Below, in pieces: positions 1-6,384 of a DNA stretch of 7,870 nt. The position numbers and the translations under genes were made by a program. Position 1 is the first letter of the stretch; each line of letters starts with the position of its first letter. A model generated the notes under the pieces. That model searched no databases. It was not told the DNA's origin and worked only from the letters and a program-made list of their open reading frames with translations. Source of the stretch: Bacillota bacterium (GTDB lineage: Bacteria > Bacillota > Clostridia > Christensenellales > CAG-138); NCBI GenBank assembly GCA_023409435.1, contig JAEYHP010000165.1, forward strand, positions 1 through 7,870, given 5' to 3'.

Positions 1-1
1 G

Positions 2-1225
2 TGTAGCGATAAAGAAATAGAAAGCCTTTTAAACACGCTTGCGGCCCTCAATATAAAGGCGACTTTCTTTGTTACAGGGGAAGACGCCGCAACGCGAAAG
101 GCGCTGATAAAATCCATCGCAGCGGCCGGGCACGATGTGGAAAGCGGCGGCTTCTTTGAGAAGAGCCTCAACACGATCTCCTTTGAGGAGGCCTGCAAAT
201 CCCTGTTTACCAGCATTGCCGCCATCAAAAAGGCAACCGGCAAGACGCCTGCGTTTTACCGCCCGCCTTACGGGAATGTGGACGAATCCCTGCAAAAAGC
301 ATGCCAGACGGTAGGGCTGACCCCGATCCTCTACAACAAATATCCGCCCATGCAAAAGGAGCAGACAGCGAAAGAGGTTCTCTCCTATTTCTCCAAGGGT
401 TTCCATCGCGGGGATATCATTACGCTGCATATGAACGAGTATCGCGACCTTGACGAGATCGTGGAAGGGATCGCTGCTATCGTATTCGATACTGGCTACG
501 GCTTTGCGCCGCTTGCGGAACTCTACGCCAACCAGTATGAAGTAAAGCCGCTCGCCGAAATCGAAGGCTGGGATGAAATCAAGATCAACGAGGACTACGA
601 CGCGGACGCCTCCATCAAGACCCGCAGCCTCAACCGAATTCCGGTAAAAGAAAACGTCATGTTCCTGACGTTTGACGATTGGGGCGGGGACAAGCACGTC
701 ACAAGCATATTGGATACGCTTGACAGATACGGCGTCAAGGCGAGCTTCTTTTTGATTGGCGAGGGGGTCATCAACAACCCCAACCTTGCGCGCGCAATTT
801 CGGAAGCGGGCCACGACGTCGGCAACCATACGTACACGCATTCCATCATCAATACCCTCGCGGCGGACGAACTGCAGGAGGATGTTGTAAAATGCCAGCA
901 GGTGGTAGCGGAGGCAATCGGCCGAGCGCCGGAGCCGTATTTCCGGCCGCCAACGCTCACCTACGACACGCCCACCACCAACGCCGTGCTGGCCTGCGGA
1001 ATGGAATACTCGTTTTTAAGCAACATCAGTACGCAGGACTACGAGCGTTCCGCTGAGGAAGTTATTCAGTATGCCATAGAAAATGCCAGGCGCGGGGAAT
1101 TGGTGGTGCTGCACCTGACGGACAACTCCAGCAGCGACAAAGCGTTGCCCACCATCATCGAAAAGCTCACCGCCATGGGCTACAAGCTCGATAAGCTGAG
1201 CAATTATCTGCCCAAGCCGGAATAG
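2..1225 (+). CDS. Tandem-NodB-domain polysaccharide deacetylase, 5' end outside the window
   Basis: The frame is open from base 2, giving 407 residues before the TAG stop; the true start lies upstream. It encodes two NodB (carbohydrate esterase 4) domains, which remove N- or O-acetyl groups from extracellular polysaccharides using a metal held by Asp-His-His. Domain 1 (about residues 1-170 of the visible part) starts just after its first motif; KATFFVTG, RPPYGN (87-92) and the LH motif (His143) are visible, but the HxxxH metal site is replaced by Gly49 and Glu53 after GHDV. Domain 2 (about 215-400) has TFDDWGGD (Asp225, Asp226), NHTYTH with His276 and His280, RPP (315-317) followed by TLTYD instead of YG, and LHL (His371). 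Domain 2 is therefore probably the active enzyme and domain 1 a pseudo-enzyme. Any signal peptide or membrane anchor would be upstream. It precedes a PilZ-glycosyltransferase gene on the same strand, which suggests a role in modifying that polymer. Family call firm; substrate inferred. Confidence 0.9.
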   Translation, partial: CSDKEIESLLNTLAALNIKATFFVTGEDAATRKALIKSIAAAGHDVESGGFFEKSLNTISFEEACKSLFTSIAAIKKATGKTPAFYRPPYGNVDESLQKACQTVGLTPILYNKYPPMQKEQTAKEVLSYFSKGFHRGDIITLHMNEYRDLDEIVEGIAAIVFDTGYGFAPLAELYANQYEVKPLAEIEGWDEIKINEDYDADASIKTRSLNRIPVKENVMFLTFDDWGGDKHVTSILDTLDRYGVKASFFLIGEGVINNPNLARAISEAGHDVGNHTYTHSIINTLAADELQEDVVKCQQVVAEAIGRAPEPYFRPPTLTYDTPTTNAVLACGMEYSFLSNISTQDYERSAEEVIQYAIENARRGELVVLHLTDNSSSDKALPTIIEKLTAMGYKLDKLSNYLPKPE

Positions 1226-1237
1226 ACGCGGGGTTCT

Positions 1238-1416
1238 TTGGCTCCCTCTGACGAGGGAGCTGCCGGCAAGGCCGACTGAGGGAGAGAAAACAAACAGTAC
1301 ACCGCATGGCTTTGTTCCTTCCGCGACGGCCCGCAGGCCTAGTGCCCGTGGGCGTGTCCTGCCGGAGGGCGTACGGCTACGCCGTGCCACCTCCCTCATC
1401 ATCAGAGGGAGGCTCA
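1238..1416. repeat. MITE-like element with terminal hairpin inverted repeats
   Basis: The left end carries a perfect 8-bp hairpin, GCTCCCTC (1241-1248) and GAGGGAGC (1253-1260) with loop TGAC, then a CTGAGGGAG end (1276-1284). The right end carries a second hairpin in opposite orientation, CCTCCCTC (1390-1397) and GAGGGAGG (1405-1412), preceded by ACGGC-TAC-GCCGT (1373-1385). Read inward on opposite strands, the two ends match over about 25 bases (GGCTCCCTCTGAC then GAGGGAGCTGCC, against GCCTCCCTCTGATGAT then GAGGGAGGTGGC). Terminal inverted repeats of about 25 bp around a non-coding core of about 130 bp fit a miniature mobile element or a pair of REP-like repeats. I recall similar palindromes being abundant in gut Clostridia genomes, but cannot confirm that here. 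No clear target-site duplication is visible. The outer limits are approximate. Confidence 0.65.
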
Positions 1417-1445
1417 GCGCTTAGCGATACAAACCGCAAAAAATT

Positions 1446-1472
1446 CGCTTAAAGTCCTGCGGACTATGAGCG
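1446..1472 (+). promoter_or_regulatory. Imperfect leader hairpin upstream of synthase ribosome site
   Basis: Left arm CGCTTAAAGTCC (1446-1457) and right arm GGACTATGAGCG (1461-1472) pair at 10 of 12 positions around a TGC loop. The hairpin ends eight bases before the ribosome site of the glycosyltransferase gene. An alternative pairing, AACCGC (1432-1437) with GCGGTT (1470-1475), is mutually exclusive with the outermost pairs. There is no T-run after it, so it is not a terminator. It could modulate translation or mRNA stability; that role is inference. Confidence 0.4.
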
Positions 1473-1479
1473 GTTGAGA

Positions 1480-1486
1480 AAGGGAG
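1480..1486 (+). promoter_or_regulatory. Ribosome binding site deciding the TTG start of the synthase
   Basis: AAGGGAG lies five bases before TTG at 1492. The earlier in-frame TTG at 1474 has no purine-rich site at a sensible distance, and the first in-frame ATG (1612) would leave out about 40 residues. The start is therefore placed at 1492. Confidence 0.6.
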
Positions 1487-1491
1487 CCCTA

Positions 1492-3351
1492 TTGAAGAAA
1501 GCCGCTCCAAAACAGGATATTTTCATCAAGCCCAAGGCGGACCGGCGCCTGTTTGTGCATGTTCCCGACCCTGAGGGCATCCGCGTGGTCGGCGACAGAC
1601 GGCTAAAGACCATGGACCCCGGCAAAAAATCCAACAAGGCGACGGCAGGCTATGCGCCCGGACTGCGCTTTGAGGGCCGCTTTTCCGTACACGCAACAAT
1701 CCGCAACAGCCGCAACCGCACCGCGCACCTGAAGGGAACCTGCGTGGATATTTCCCAAAGCGGTATATTGATTGAATTCGCCTCCAACGCGGACGCCGAA
1801 CGGCTCTCGGCTGCCGTTTCCGTTACGCTGCGTTTTCAAATTCCGCCCGGCGTGCTGCCCGAAGGCATGGAATCCAAAGTAAAAATCAAGGCGGATTTTG
1901 TCCGCCACGTGGACAAGGACGGCATGTACGGCTGCGGGCTGAGGTTTAGGGAACCGCTGGAATCGTATGTGGAACGGCACAAGGACCGCTCCGCGCTTAC
2001 GATGTCTGCTTTTATGCTGTTCTTTGTGTCCCTCATTATCCTGCTCATGCGCTCGGAAAGCCTGATTTATTTTCGCTTCAACAAGATACTGTACCTGTAC
2101 AGCATCATGGCGGCTGTGTTCCTGCTTTCGAGATATCTGTTCGGCTCGCTCTACCGCTCCACTCCGGTCGATCCCGATTATACGCCGGGGGTCAGCATCA
2201 TCATCCCCTGTTTTAACGAGGAGGAATGGATCGAGCGCACCATACGCTGCTGCGTGGACCAGGACTACCCGGTAGACAAGCTAGAGGTGATCGTCGTCAA
2301 CGACTGTTCGACGGACAACTCCCAGGCCGTGATATTAAAAATGCTCACCGCGCTCTATAACGAGTCCTCTCGCTACCTCACCCGCGAGCGCATCAAGTAC
2401 ATTGAACCCAAGACCAACCGCGGCAAGCGCGAGGCGCTGGCGCTGGGCGCGAAGTATGCGACGCATGAGCTGCTGGTATTTGTAGATTCGGATAGCTTCC
2501 TGGCGCACGACGCCATACGAAACCTTGTGCAGCCCTTTGCCGACCCCAAAGTGGGCGGCGTTTCCGGTCGCACGGACGTGGCGAACACCTACACGAACGG
2601 CGTGACCAAGATGCAGGCGGTGCGCTATTACATCGCGTTCCGGATCATGAAAGCGGCCGAATCGTATTTTGACGCGGTCACCTGCCTTTCGGGTCCCTTG
2701 GCATGCTACCGCAGATCCATCGTCATGGAGCATATGGACGAATGGCTGGGCCAGCAGTTTTTAGGGCAGCGCGCCACGTTCGGGGACGACAGGAGCCTGA
2801 CGAATTTCGTGCTGCGCAAACACCGCACGGCCTACCAGGATACCGCCATCTGCGCCACAATCGTACCCAACACGCATCAGGCCCTTTTGAAGCAGCAGAT
2901 GCGCTGGAAGCGCTCCTGGCTTCGGGAATCCATTATCGCGGGCCGTTTCGTGTGGAAAAAAGAGCCCTTTATGTCCCTGTTCTTCTATATCGGCCTGTTG
3001 ACGCCGGTATTGGCCCCCGTGGTGGTGGTATATAACCTGATGTTTGTGCCCATTGCCTACGGCATATTCCCGCTGACGTTTTTGACAGGCTTATTGCTGA
3101 TGTCCCTGATGATGAGCTTCGCGCAGCTGTTTTTCAGACGAAGCTCCATCTGGTTCTACGGCTTCTTATTCTGCATCTATTATGAATTCGTGCTGTTGTG
3201 GCAGATGCCCATCGCATGGTTCACGTTCTGGAAATCCACCTGGGGCACCCGAATGACGCCCGCGGACGTCAAGGCGCAGCAGCGCAGGGAAAAGAAGGCC
3301 GAGAGCATGGCCGCCCGAAAAAGCAAGCGCCAGAAGGAATTGAGCGCATGA
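1492..3351 (+). CDS. PilZ-domain membrane glycosyltransferase family 2 (exopolysaccharide synthase, HAS/NodC-like)
   Basis: A 619-residue predicted processive polysaccharide synthase. Residues 58-160 form a PilZ domain with both c-di-GMP-binding signatures: RFEGR (59-63, RxxxR) and DISQSG (86-91, DxSxxG). Two membrane helices follow (about 168-187 and 196-216). The cytoplasmic GT2 domain (about 233-480) shows VSIIIPCFNEEE, VVNDCSTD (Asp271), DSD (332-334, the DxD metal/UDP site), SGPLACYRR, GDDRSLTNFVL (catalytic-base region, Asp432-Asp433) and QQMRW (468-472, QxxRW acceptor motif). Further hydrophobic helices (about 493-580) form the translocation channel, followed by WGTR (584-587) and a Lys/Arg-rich tail. 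These motifs are closest to hyaluronan synthase, NodC and PgaC/IcaA, so UDP-GlcNAc is a plausible donor. In cellulose synthase BcsA the PilZ domain is C-terminal; here it leads the protein. Its stop overlaps the next start (ATGA). Regulation by c-di-GMP is expected from the intact PilZ motifs but is inferred. Confidence 0.9.
   Translation: MKKAAPKQDIFIKPKADRRLFVHVPDPEGIRVVGDRRLKTMDPGKKSNKATAGYAPGLRFEGRFSVHATIRNSRNRTAHLKGTCVDISQSGILIEFASNADAERLSAAVSVTLRFQIPPGVLPEGMESKVKIKADFVRHVDKDGMYGCGLRFREPLESYVERHKDRSALTMSAFMLFFVSLIILLMRSESLIYFRFNKILYLYSIMAAVFLLSRYLFGSLYRSTPVDPDYTPGVSIIIPCFNEEEWIERTIRCCVDQDYPVDKLEVIVVNDCSTDNSQAVILKMLTALYNESSRYLTRERIKYIEPKTNRGKREALALGAKYATHELLVFVDSDSFLAHDAIRNLVQPFADPKVGGVSGRTDVANTYTNGVTKMQAVRYYIAFRIMKAAESYFDAVTCLSGPLACYRRSIVMEHMDEWLGQQFLGQRATFGDDRSLTNFVLRKHRTAYQDTAICATIVPNTHQALLKQQMRWKRSWLRESIIAGRFVWKKEPFMSLFFYIGLLTPVLAPVVVVYNLMFVPIAYGIFPLTFLTGLLLMSLMMSFAQLFFRRSSIWFYGFLFCIYYEFVLLWQMPIAWFTFWKSTWGTRMTPADVKAQQRREKKAESMAARKSKRQKELSA
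3332..3339 (+). promoter_or_regulatory. Ribosome binding site for the PgaB-like gene, inside the synthase gene
   Basis: AGAAGGAA lies eight bases before ATG 3348. It sits within the last codons of the glycosyltransferase gene and supports translational coupling. It also rules out the longer in-frame start at 3198, which would overlap the synthase by about 150 bases. Confidence 0.6.
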
Positions 3352-5201
3352 AGCAGCCAGCGGGTTATTTTAAAAGGCATAACCGGCGCAAGGCAGTTCG
3401 CACGGTATTCGAGTGCATCATACTGCTGTTTGCCGCTTTTTGGCTTGTTCGCGCGTTTGTTAATACCAATACCTACGAGCCGCCTGTTTCCGTCCCCATG
3501 AGCGATACTGTGGAGCCCGGCTTTGTGGCGCTTTCCTATTTTGGCGTGGAGCGCTACAATAGCTCGGCGACACTTATCAATTTGGACCGGTTCCGCGCGC
3601 ACATTGCCGCGCTAAAAGCCTCCGGCTATGTCACGATCACCGAGCAGGATATCATCGATTACTATGTTTCCGAAAAACCGCTTCCCCCAAAAGCGCTGTT
3701 TTTGATGTTTGAGGACGGCCGCCGCGACACCGCCATATTCGCGCAGGAAGTGATGGAAGAAACCAACTACCGCGCCATGATGTTTTCCTACGCGGATAAG
3801 TTTGAAAAGCGAGATAATAAATTTTTGAACGCCGACGATCTTTTGGCTTTAAAAAAGAGCACCTACTGGGAGCTTGGCACAAACGGCTACCGCCTGGAGT
3901 ACATCAATGTGTTCGACCGGTATGACAATTATGTCGGCCATATCGACAGCGTGCAGTTTTCCCAGATCTCCCAATACCTCAGGCGGAATTACGACCATTA
4001 TCTAATGGACTTTATCCGCGACGAGGACGGCGTGCCTGAGGAACGTTATGAGGAAATGTTGGCCCGCATCGGCGCGGATTACGCGAATATGCGAAGCGTC
4101 TATACGGAGCAGCTAGGCTACCTGCCCCGGGTATACAGCCTGATGCATGCGAACTCCAAGGAAGGCTACGGCACACATAAGCTTGCAAGCGCGGAGAATG
4201 AAAAGCATTTGAAGGAGCTGTTTACGCTCTGCTTCAACCGCGAGGGAGACAGCGTAAACAATTCGGATACGCCGGTTTATGACCTGACGCGCATGCAACC
4301 GCAGGCGCACTGGCAAACCAACCACCTGTTGATGCGCCTGTGGGACGATACCAAAGAGCCCATGGCTTTTGTTCACGGCGACGCGGAGCAGGCCAAGGAG
4401 TGGCAGACAAAGGCGGGCGCAGCGGAGTTCCAGAAGAACAGCGTCATACTTACCAGCCTGCCTTCCGGGGCGGGCCGGATCGTTCACCAATCCATCGACG
4501 CAAGAGATTTGACGCTGGAGGCGACACTAAACGGCAACCTGTACGGCTCCCAGGGCGTCTACTTGAGGGCGGCGGAAAACCTTTCCTCCTACGTCTATGT
4601 GGGCATACAGGACAGGATCCTGACGGTTAGCGAAAAAAGCGGCGACAGCATAAAAGAGCTTGCCACAGTGGACCTGTTTACGCTTTTCCATGAGGCGGAG
4701 CGCACCGTGGCCCAGGATAAAGCCGAAAGTCTGCTTGCAGCGCAAAACGCCATATTGCAAAGCGGCACGGATGCCGCCGCAAAAAGAAAGGCGCAAGAAC
4801 GCAAGGACGCGCTCGCCAGTAGCAGCCCATCCTCCCTTCCCGAAGGGACCGAAGCGTACCGGCCCGAAACGGACCTCAACGATTCCGGCTCCTACAAGCT
4901 GCGCGTCACGCTATCGGGAGATACGCTCCATGTAGCGGTAAACGATACGCCCGTCTCCAATCAAACGGTAAGCGTTACGGAGGGCGGCAAAGTGCATTTG
5001 GAGGCTGCCGTATCCCACGGGAACTTCAGCCAGCGCAACCTGTATGACGACGTATACGACGGCGTGTTTGAGGATGTTCTCATAACAAATGCCAGCGGGC
5101 AGACGCTCTACACCAACCGCCTGAGCGGGCGGGAGGCGTTCTTGGCCGACATAGACCGCATCGCAAAGTCCGTTATCAACTGGTTTATCGACGTATTTTA
5201 A
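3348..5201 (+). CDS. Membrane-anchored PgaB-like pseudo-deacetylase with C-terminal jelly-roll domain
   Basis: A 617-residue protein whose ATG overlaps the synthase stop. A basic start is followed by one membrane helix (about 20-38), placing the rest outside the cell. Residues about 56-280 resemble the NodB-fold part of PgaB/IcaB-type deacetylases: VALSYFGV, LINLDRFRAHIAALKASGY, and PLPPKALFLMFEDGRRD. The catalytic motifs are altered: FEDG (121-124) for FDDG, and WELGTNGYRLE (174-184) where active enzymes have a GSHTxxH-like metal site, so both histidines are missing; the RPPYG motif is not recognisable. It is probably a non-catalytic polymer-binding or export-guiding protein, or an enzyme using other residues. 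Two strand-rich stretches (about 365-442 and 514-590, ending in YDGVFEDVLIT) look like a concanavalin-like jelly roll split by an Ala/Lys/Ser-rich, probably helical insert (about 446-510). The domain call for the C-terminus is from sequence texture only. Confidence 0.75.
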   Translation: MKQPAGYFKRHNRRKAVRTVFECIILLFAAFWLVRAFVNTNTYEPPVSVPMSDTVEPGFVALSYFGVERYNSSATLINLDRFRAHIAALKASGYVTITEQDIIDYYVSEKPLPPKALFLMFEDGRRDTAIFAQEVMEETNYRAMMFSYADKFEKRDNKFLNADDLLALKKSTYWELGTNGYRLEYINVFDRYDNYVGHIDSVQFSQISQYLRRNYDHYLMDFIRDEDGVPEERYEEMLARIGADYANMRSVYTEQLGYLPRVYSLMHANSKEGYGTHKLASAENEKHLKELFTLCFNREGDSVNNSDTPVYDLTRMQPQAHWQTNHLLMRLWDDTKEPMAFVHGDAEQAKEWQTKAGAAEFQKNSVILTSLPSGAGRIVHQSIDARDLTLEATLNGNLYGSQGVYLRAAENLSSYVYVGIQDRILTVSEKSGDSIKELATVDLFTLFHEAERTVAQDKAESLLAAQNAILQSGTDAAAKRKAQERKDALASSSPSSLPEGTEAYRPETDLNDSGSYKLRVTLSGDTLHVAVNDTPVSNQTVSVTEGGKVHLEAAVSHGNFSQRNLYDDVYDGVFEDVLITNASGQTLYTNRLSGREAFLADIDRIAKSVINWFIDVF

Positions 5202-5204
5202 AAA

Positions 5205-5211
5205 GGGGGGG
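5205..5211 (+). promoter_or_regulatory. Poly-G ribosome binding site of the GH18 lipoprotein gene
   Basis: A run of seven G after AAAA, only three bases before the ATG at 5215. The 5' part (AAGGGG) gives workable spacing. A homopolymer this close to the start is unusual and could vary in length by slippage, changing translation strength. Confidence 0.5.
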
Positions 5212-5214
5212 CCT

Positions 5215-6327
5215 ATGTTAAGCCGTAACAGCAAAACCGTATCCTTTGTTGTTTCCAGTATTCTCCTTGGAATGCTGGTTTTGGGCTGTGCCGCGCCGGA
5301 AACGGCACCCGGGCCCACAGCGCTAGCACCGTCCCTTTCGCCCATACCCGCCGCAACCGAACCCACGCCGGAGCCTGCGCAAAAAGAGCTGCCGCTTTCC
5401 GCATGGGCGGCGTACTGGGATACCGAGCGTATCAACGGGGAACTTTCCGCGCTCGCGCCGGGGCTTATGAGCGTCAGCGCGTTTTCCACGCTGTTCCACG
5501 CGGACGATTCGCTCTACGTTCCCGATCAGACGGCCGAGCTGCTTGCCACGATACGGAAACAGTTTGGCGATACGAAGAATGTCTACCTGACGTTCGTCAA
5601 CGATATCGCGTTATCCGAAGAGAGCTTTTCCTTAAAGGACGTAGCGCTGCTGGAGCGGCTGTTTGCGGATGAAGCGCGCATGGACGCGCACATTGCGGAA
5701 ATGATCGCGCTTGCGAAGGAGTATCGCTGCGACGGCCTTGAGCTCGATTACGAAGCGATGCGCAAAAATACCGCGCTTTGGAAACCGTTCGCCGCGTTTA
5801 TCGGGCGGCTGTATGCCGCTGCACAGGACGAGGGGCTACTCTGCCGCGTGGTGCTGGAGCCCTCCGCTCTGGGCAAGGCGAAGTACCCGGAAGGGCCAGA
5901 CTATGTGCTGATGTGCTACAACCTTTTCGGCTCCCACAGCGGTCCCGGCCCCAAGGCGGATATCCAGTTTATCAATGCGCTTGCGGACGAAAGCCGGAAT
6001 TTAAGCAACCTCTCCTTTGCATTTTCCACCGGCGGGTTTGACTGGGACGTGAACGAGGAAGCCGCACAACTAACCGAGCAGGAAGCCGCGGCGCTTGGCG
6101 TAGCGCATGGCGTTGCGCCGGAGCGGGATGAAGCGAGCGGCGCGCTGCACTTTGCCTATACGGCGGAAGACTCAACGCAGCATACCGTCTGGTATGCGGA
6201 CGGCGAAACGCTTGCAATCTGGATGCGGACGGCGGCCGAAAAAGGCGTCTCACGGTTTGCGATATGGCGCATCGGCGGCAATACCGATGAGGCGCTGCGG
6301 GCGGTTGTAGATGCGGCAAGCGAGTAG
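5215..6327 (+). CDS. GH18-family glycoside hydrolase lipoprotein
   Basis: A 370-residue predicted surface lipoprotein. The signal peptide ends in the lipobox LVLGC with Cys25 as the lipidated residue, followed by a Pro/Ala/Thr linker to about residue 60. The rest is a GH18 barrel of the type seen in spore-cortex and cell-wall N-acetylglucosaminidases (YaaH/SleL-like): SAWAAYWD (62-69), CDGLELDYE (172-180) matching DGxDxDxE with Glu180 as the proton donor and Asp178 present, LMCYN (232-236) for the MxYD-like motif, and FAIWRIGGN (348-356) for the C-terminal tryptophan strand. The second Asp of the signature is Glu176. GH18 enzymes cleave beta-1,4 GlcNAc-containing polymers with help from the substrate N-acetyl group. 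It follows the PgaB-like gene by 13 bases and ends just before a strong terminator, so it is the last gene of the operon. It may trim or release the exopolymer; peptidoglycan is the alternative substrate. Confidence 0.85.
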   Translation: MLSRNSKTVSFVVSSILLGMLVLGCAAPETAPGPTALAPSLSPIPAATEPTPEPAQKELPLSAWAAYWDTERINGELSALAPGLMSVSAFSTLFHADDSLYVPDQTAELLATIRKQFGDTKNVYLTFVNDIALSEESFSLKDVALLERLFADEARMDAHIAEMIALAKEYRCDGLELDYEAMRKNTALWKPFAAFIGRLYAAAQDEGLLCRVVLEPSALGKAKYPEGPDYVLMCYNLFGSHSGPGPKADIQFINALADESRNLSNLSFAFSTGGFDWDVNEEAAQLTEQEAAALGVAHGVAPERDEASGALHFAYTAEDSTQHTVWYADGETLAIWMRTAAEKGVSRFAIWRIGGNTDEALRAVVDAASE

Positions 6328-6338
6328 TATTCCAATAC

Positions 6339-6374
6339 AAAAACGGCTCCCGATACCAATCGGGAGCCGTTTTT
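6339..6374. terminator. Bidirectional intrinsic terminator
   Basis: A perfect 16-bp inverted repeat (6339-6354 with 6359-6374) around loop ACCA. The core is CGGCTCCCGAT, flanked by A5 on the left and T5 on the right, so it works on both strands. It lies 11 bases after the GH18 stop and 10 bases after the stop of the convergent ATC hydrolase-like gene. Confidence 0.95.
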
Positions 6375-6384
6375 ATGTATATAG

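Larger units (their letters stand above)
1226..1491. other. Intergenic region between deacetylase and synthase genes
   Basis: This 266-base gap has no convincing gene. It contains a MITE-like palindromic repeat (about 1238-1416), an imperfect leader hairpin (1446-1472) and the ribosome site of the next gene. I see no clear sigma-A promoter and no hairpin followed by a T-run, so whether the deacetylase is co-transcribed with the three downstream genes cannot be settled from sequence. Open frames on the minus strand here have no ribosome site and run into the deacetylase antisense, so they are not called. Confidence 0.7.

Noticed and set aside
29..841. Minus-strand open frame of 270 residues opposite the tandem deacetylase
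   Set aside because: The plus strand in this stretch encodes two NodB domains with recognisable motifs; the antisense frame has none.
1241..1260. Hairpin after the deacetylase gene as an intrinsic terminator
   Set aside because: The stem is strong but no T-run follows on either strand; it is better explained as one end of the repeat element.
1016..1402. Minus-strand open frame of 128 residues over the deacetylase end and the repeat element
   Set aside because: No ribosome site or recognisable domain; composition is that of an antisense shadow of a GC-rich gene plus the palindromic repeat.
1466..1477. Three-codon upstream open frame (ATG AGC GGT TGA) before the synthase
   Set aside because: No ribosome site of its own and it lies within the hairpin arm; too short to support without conservation data.
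1226..1491. c-di-GMP riboswitch in the synthase leader
   Set aside because: Considered because of the PilZ link, but I could not find the conserved core or the two-stem arrangement; the structures present are repeat-element hairpins and a simple stem-loop.
3198..3347. Longer in-frame start for the PgaB-like gene
   Set aside because: It would overlap the synthase by about 150 bases without a ribosome site; the ATGA-overlap start at 3348 has AGAAGGAA at good spacing and begins just before the membrane helix.
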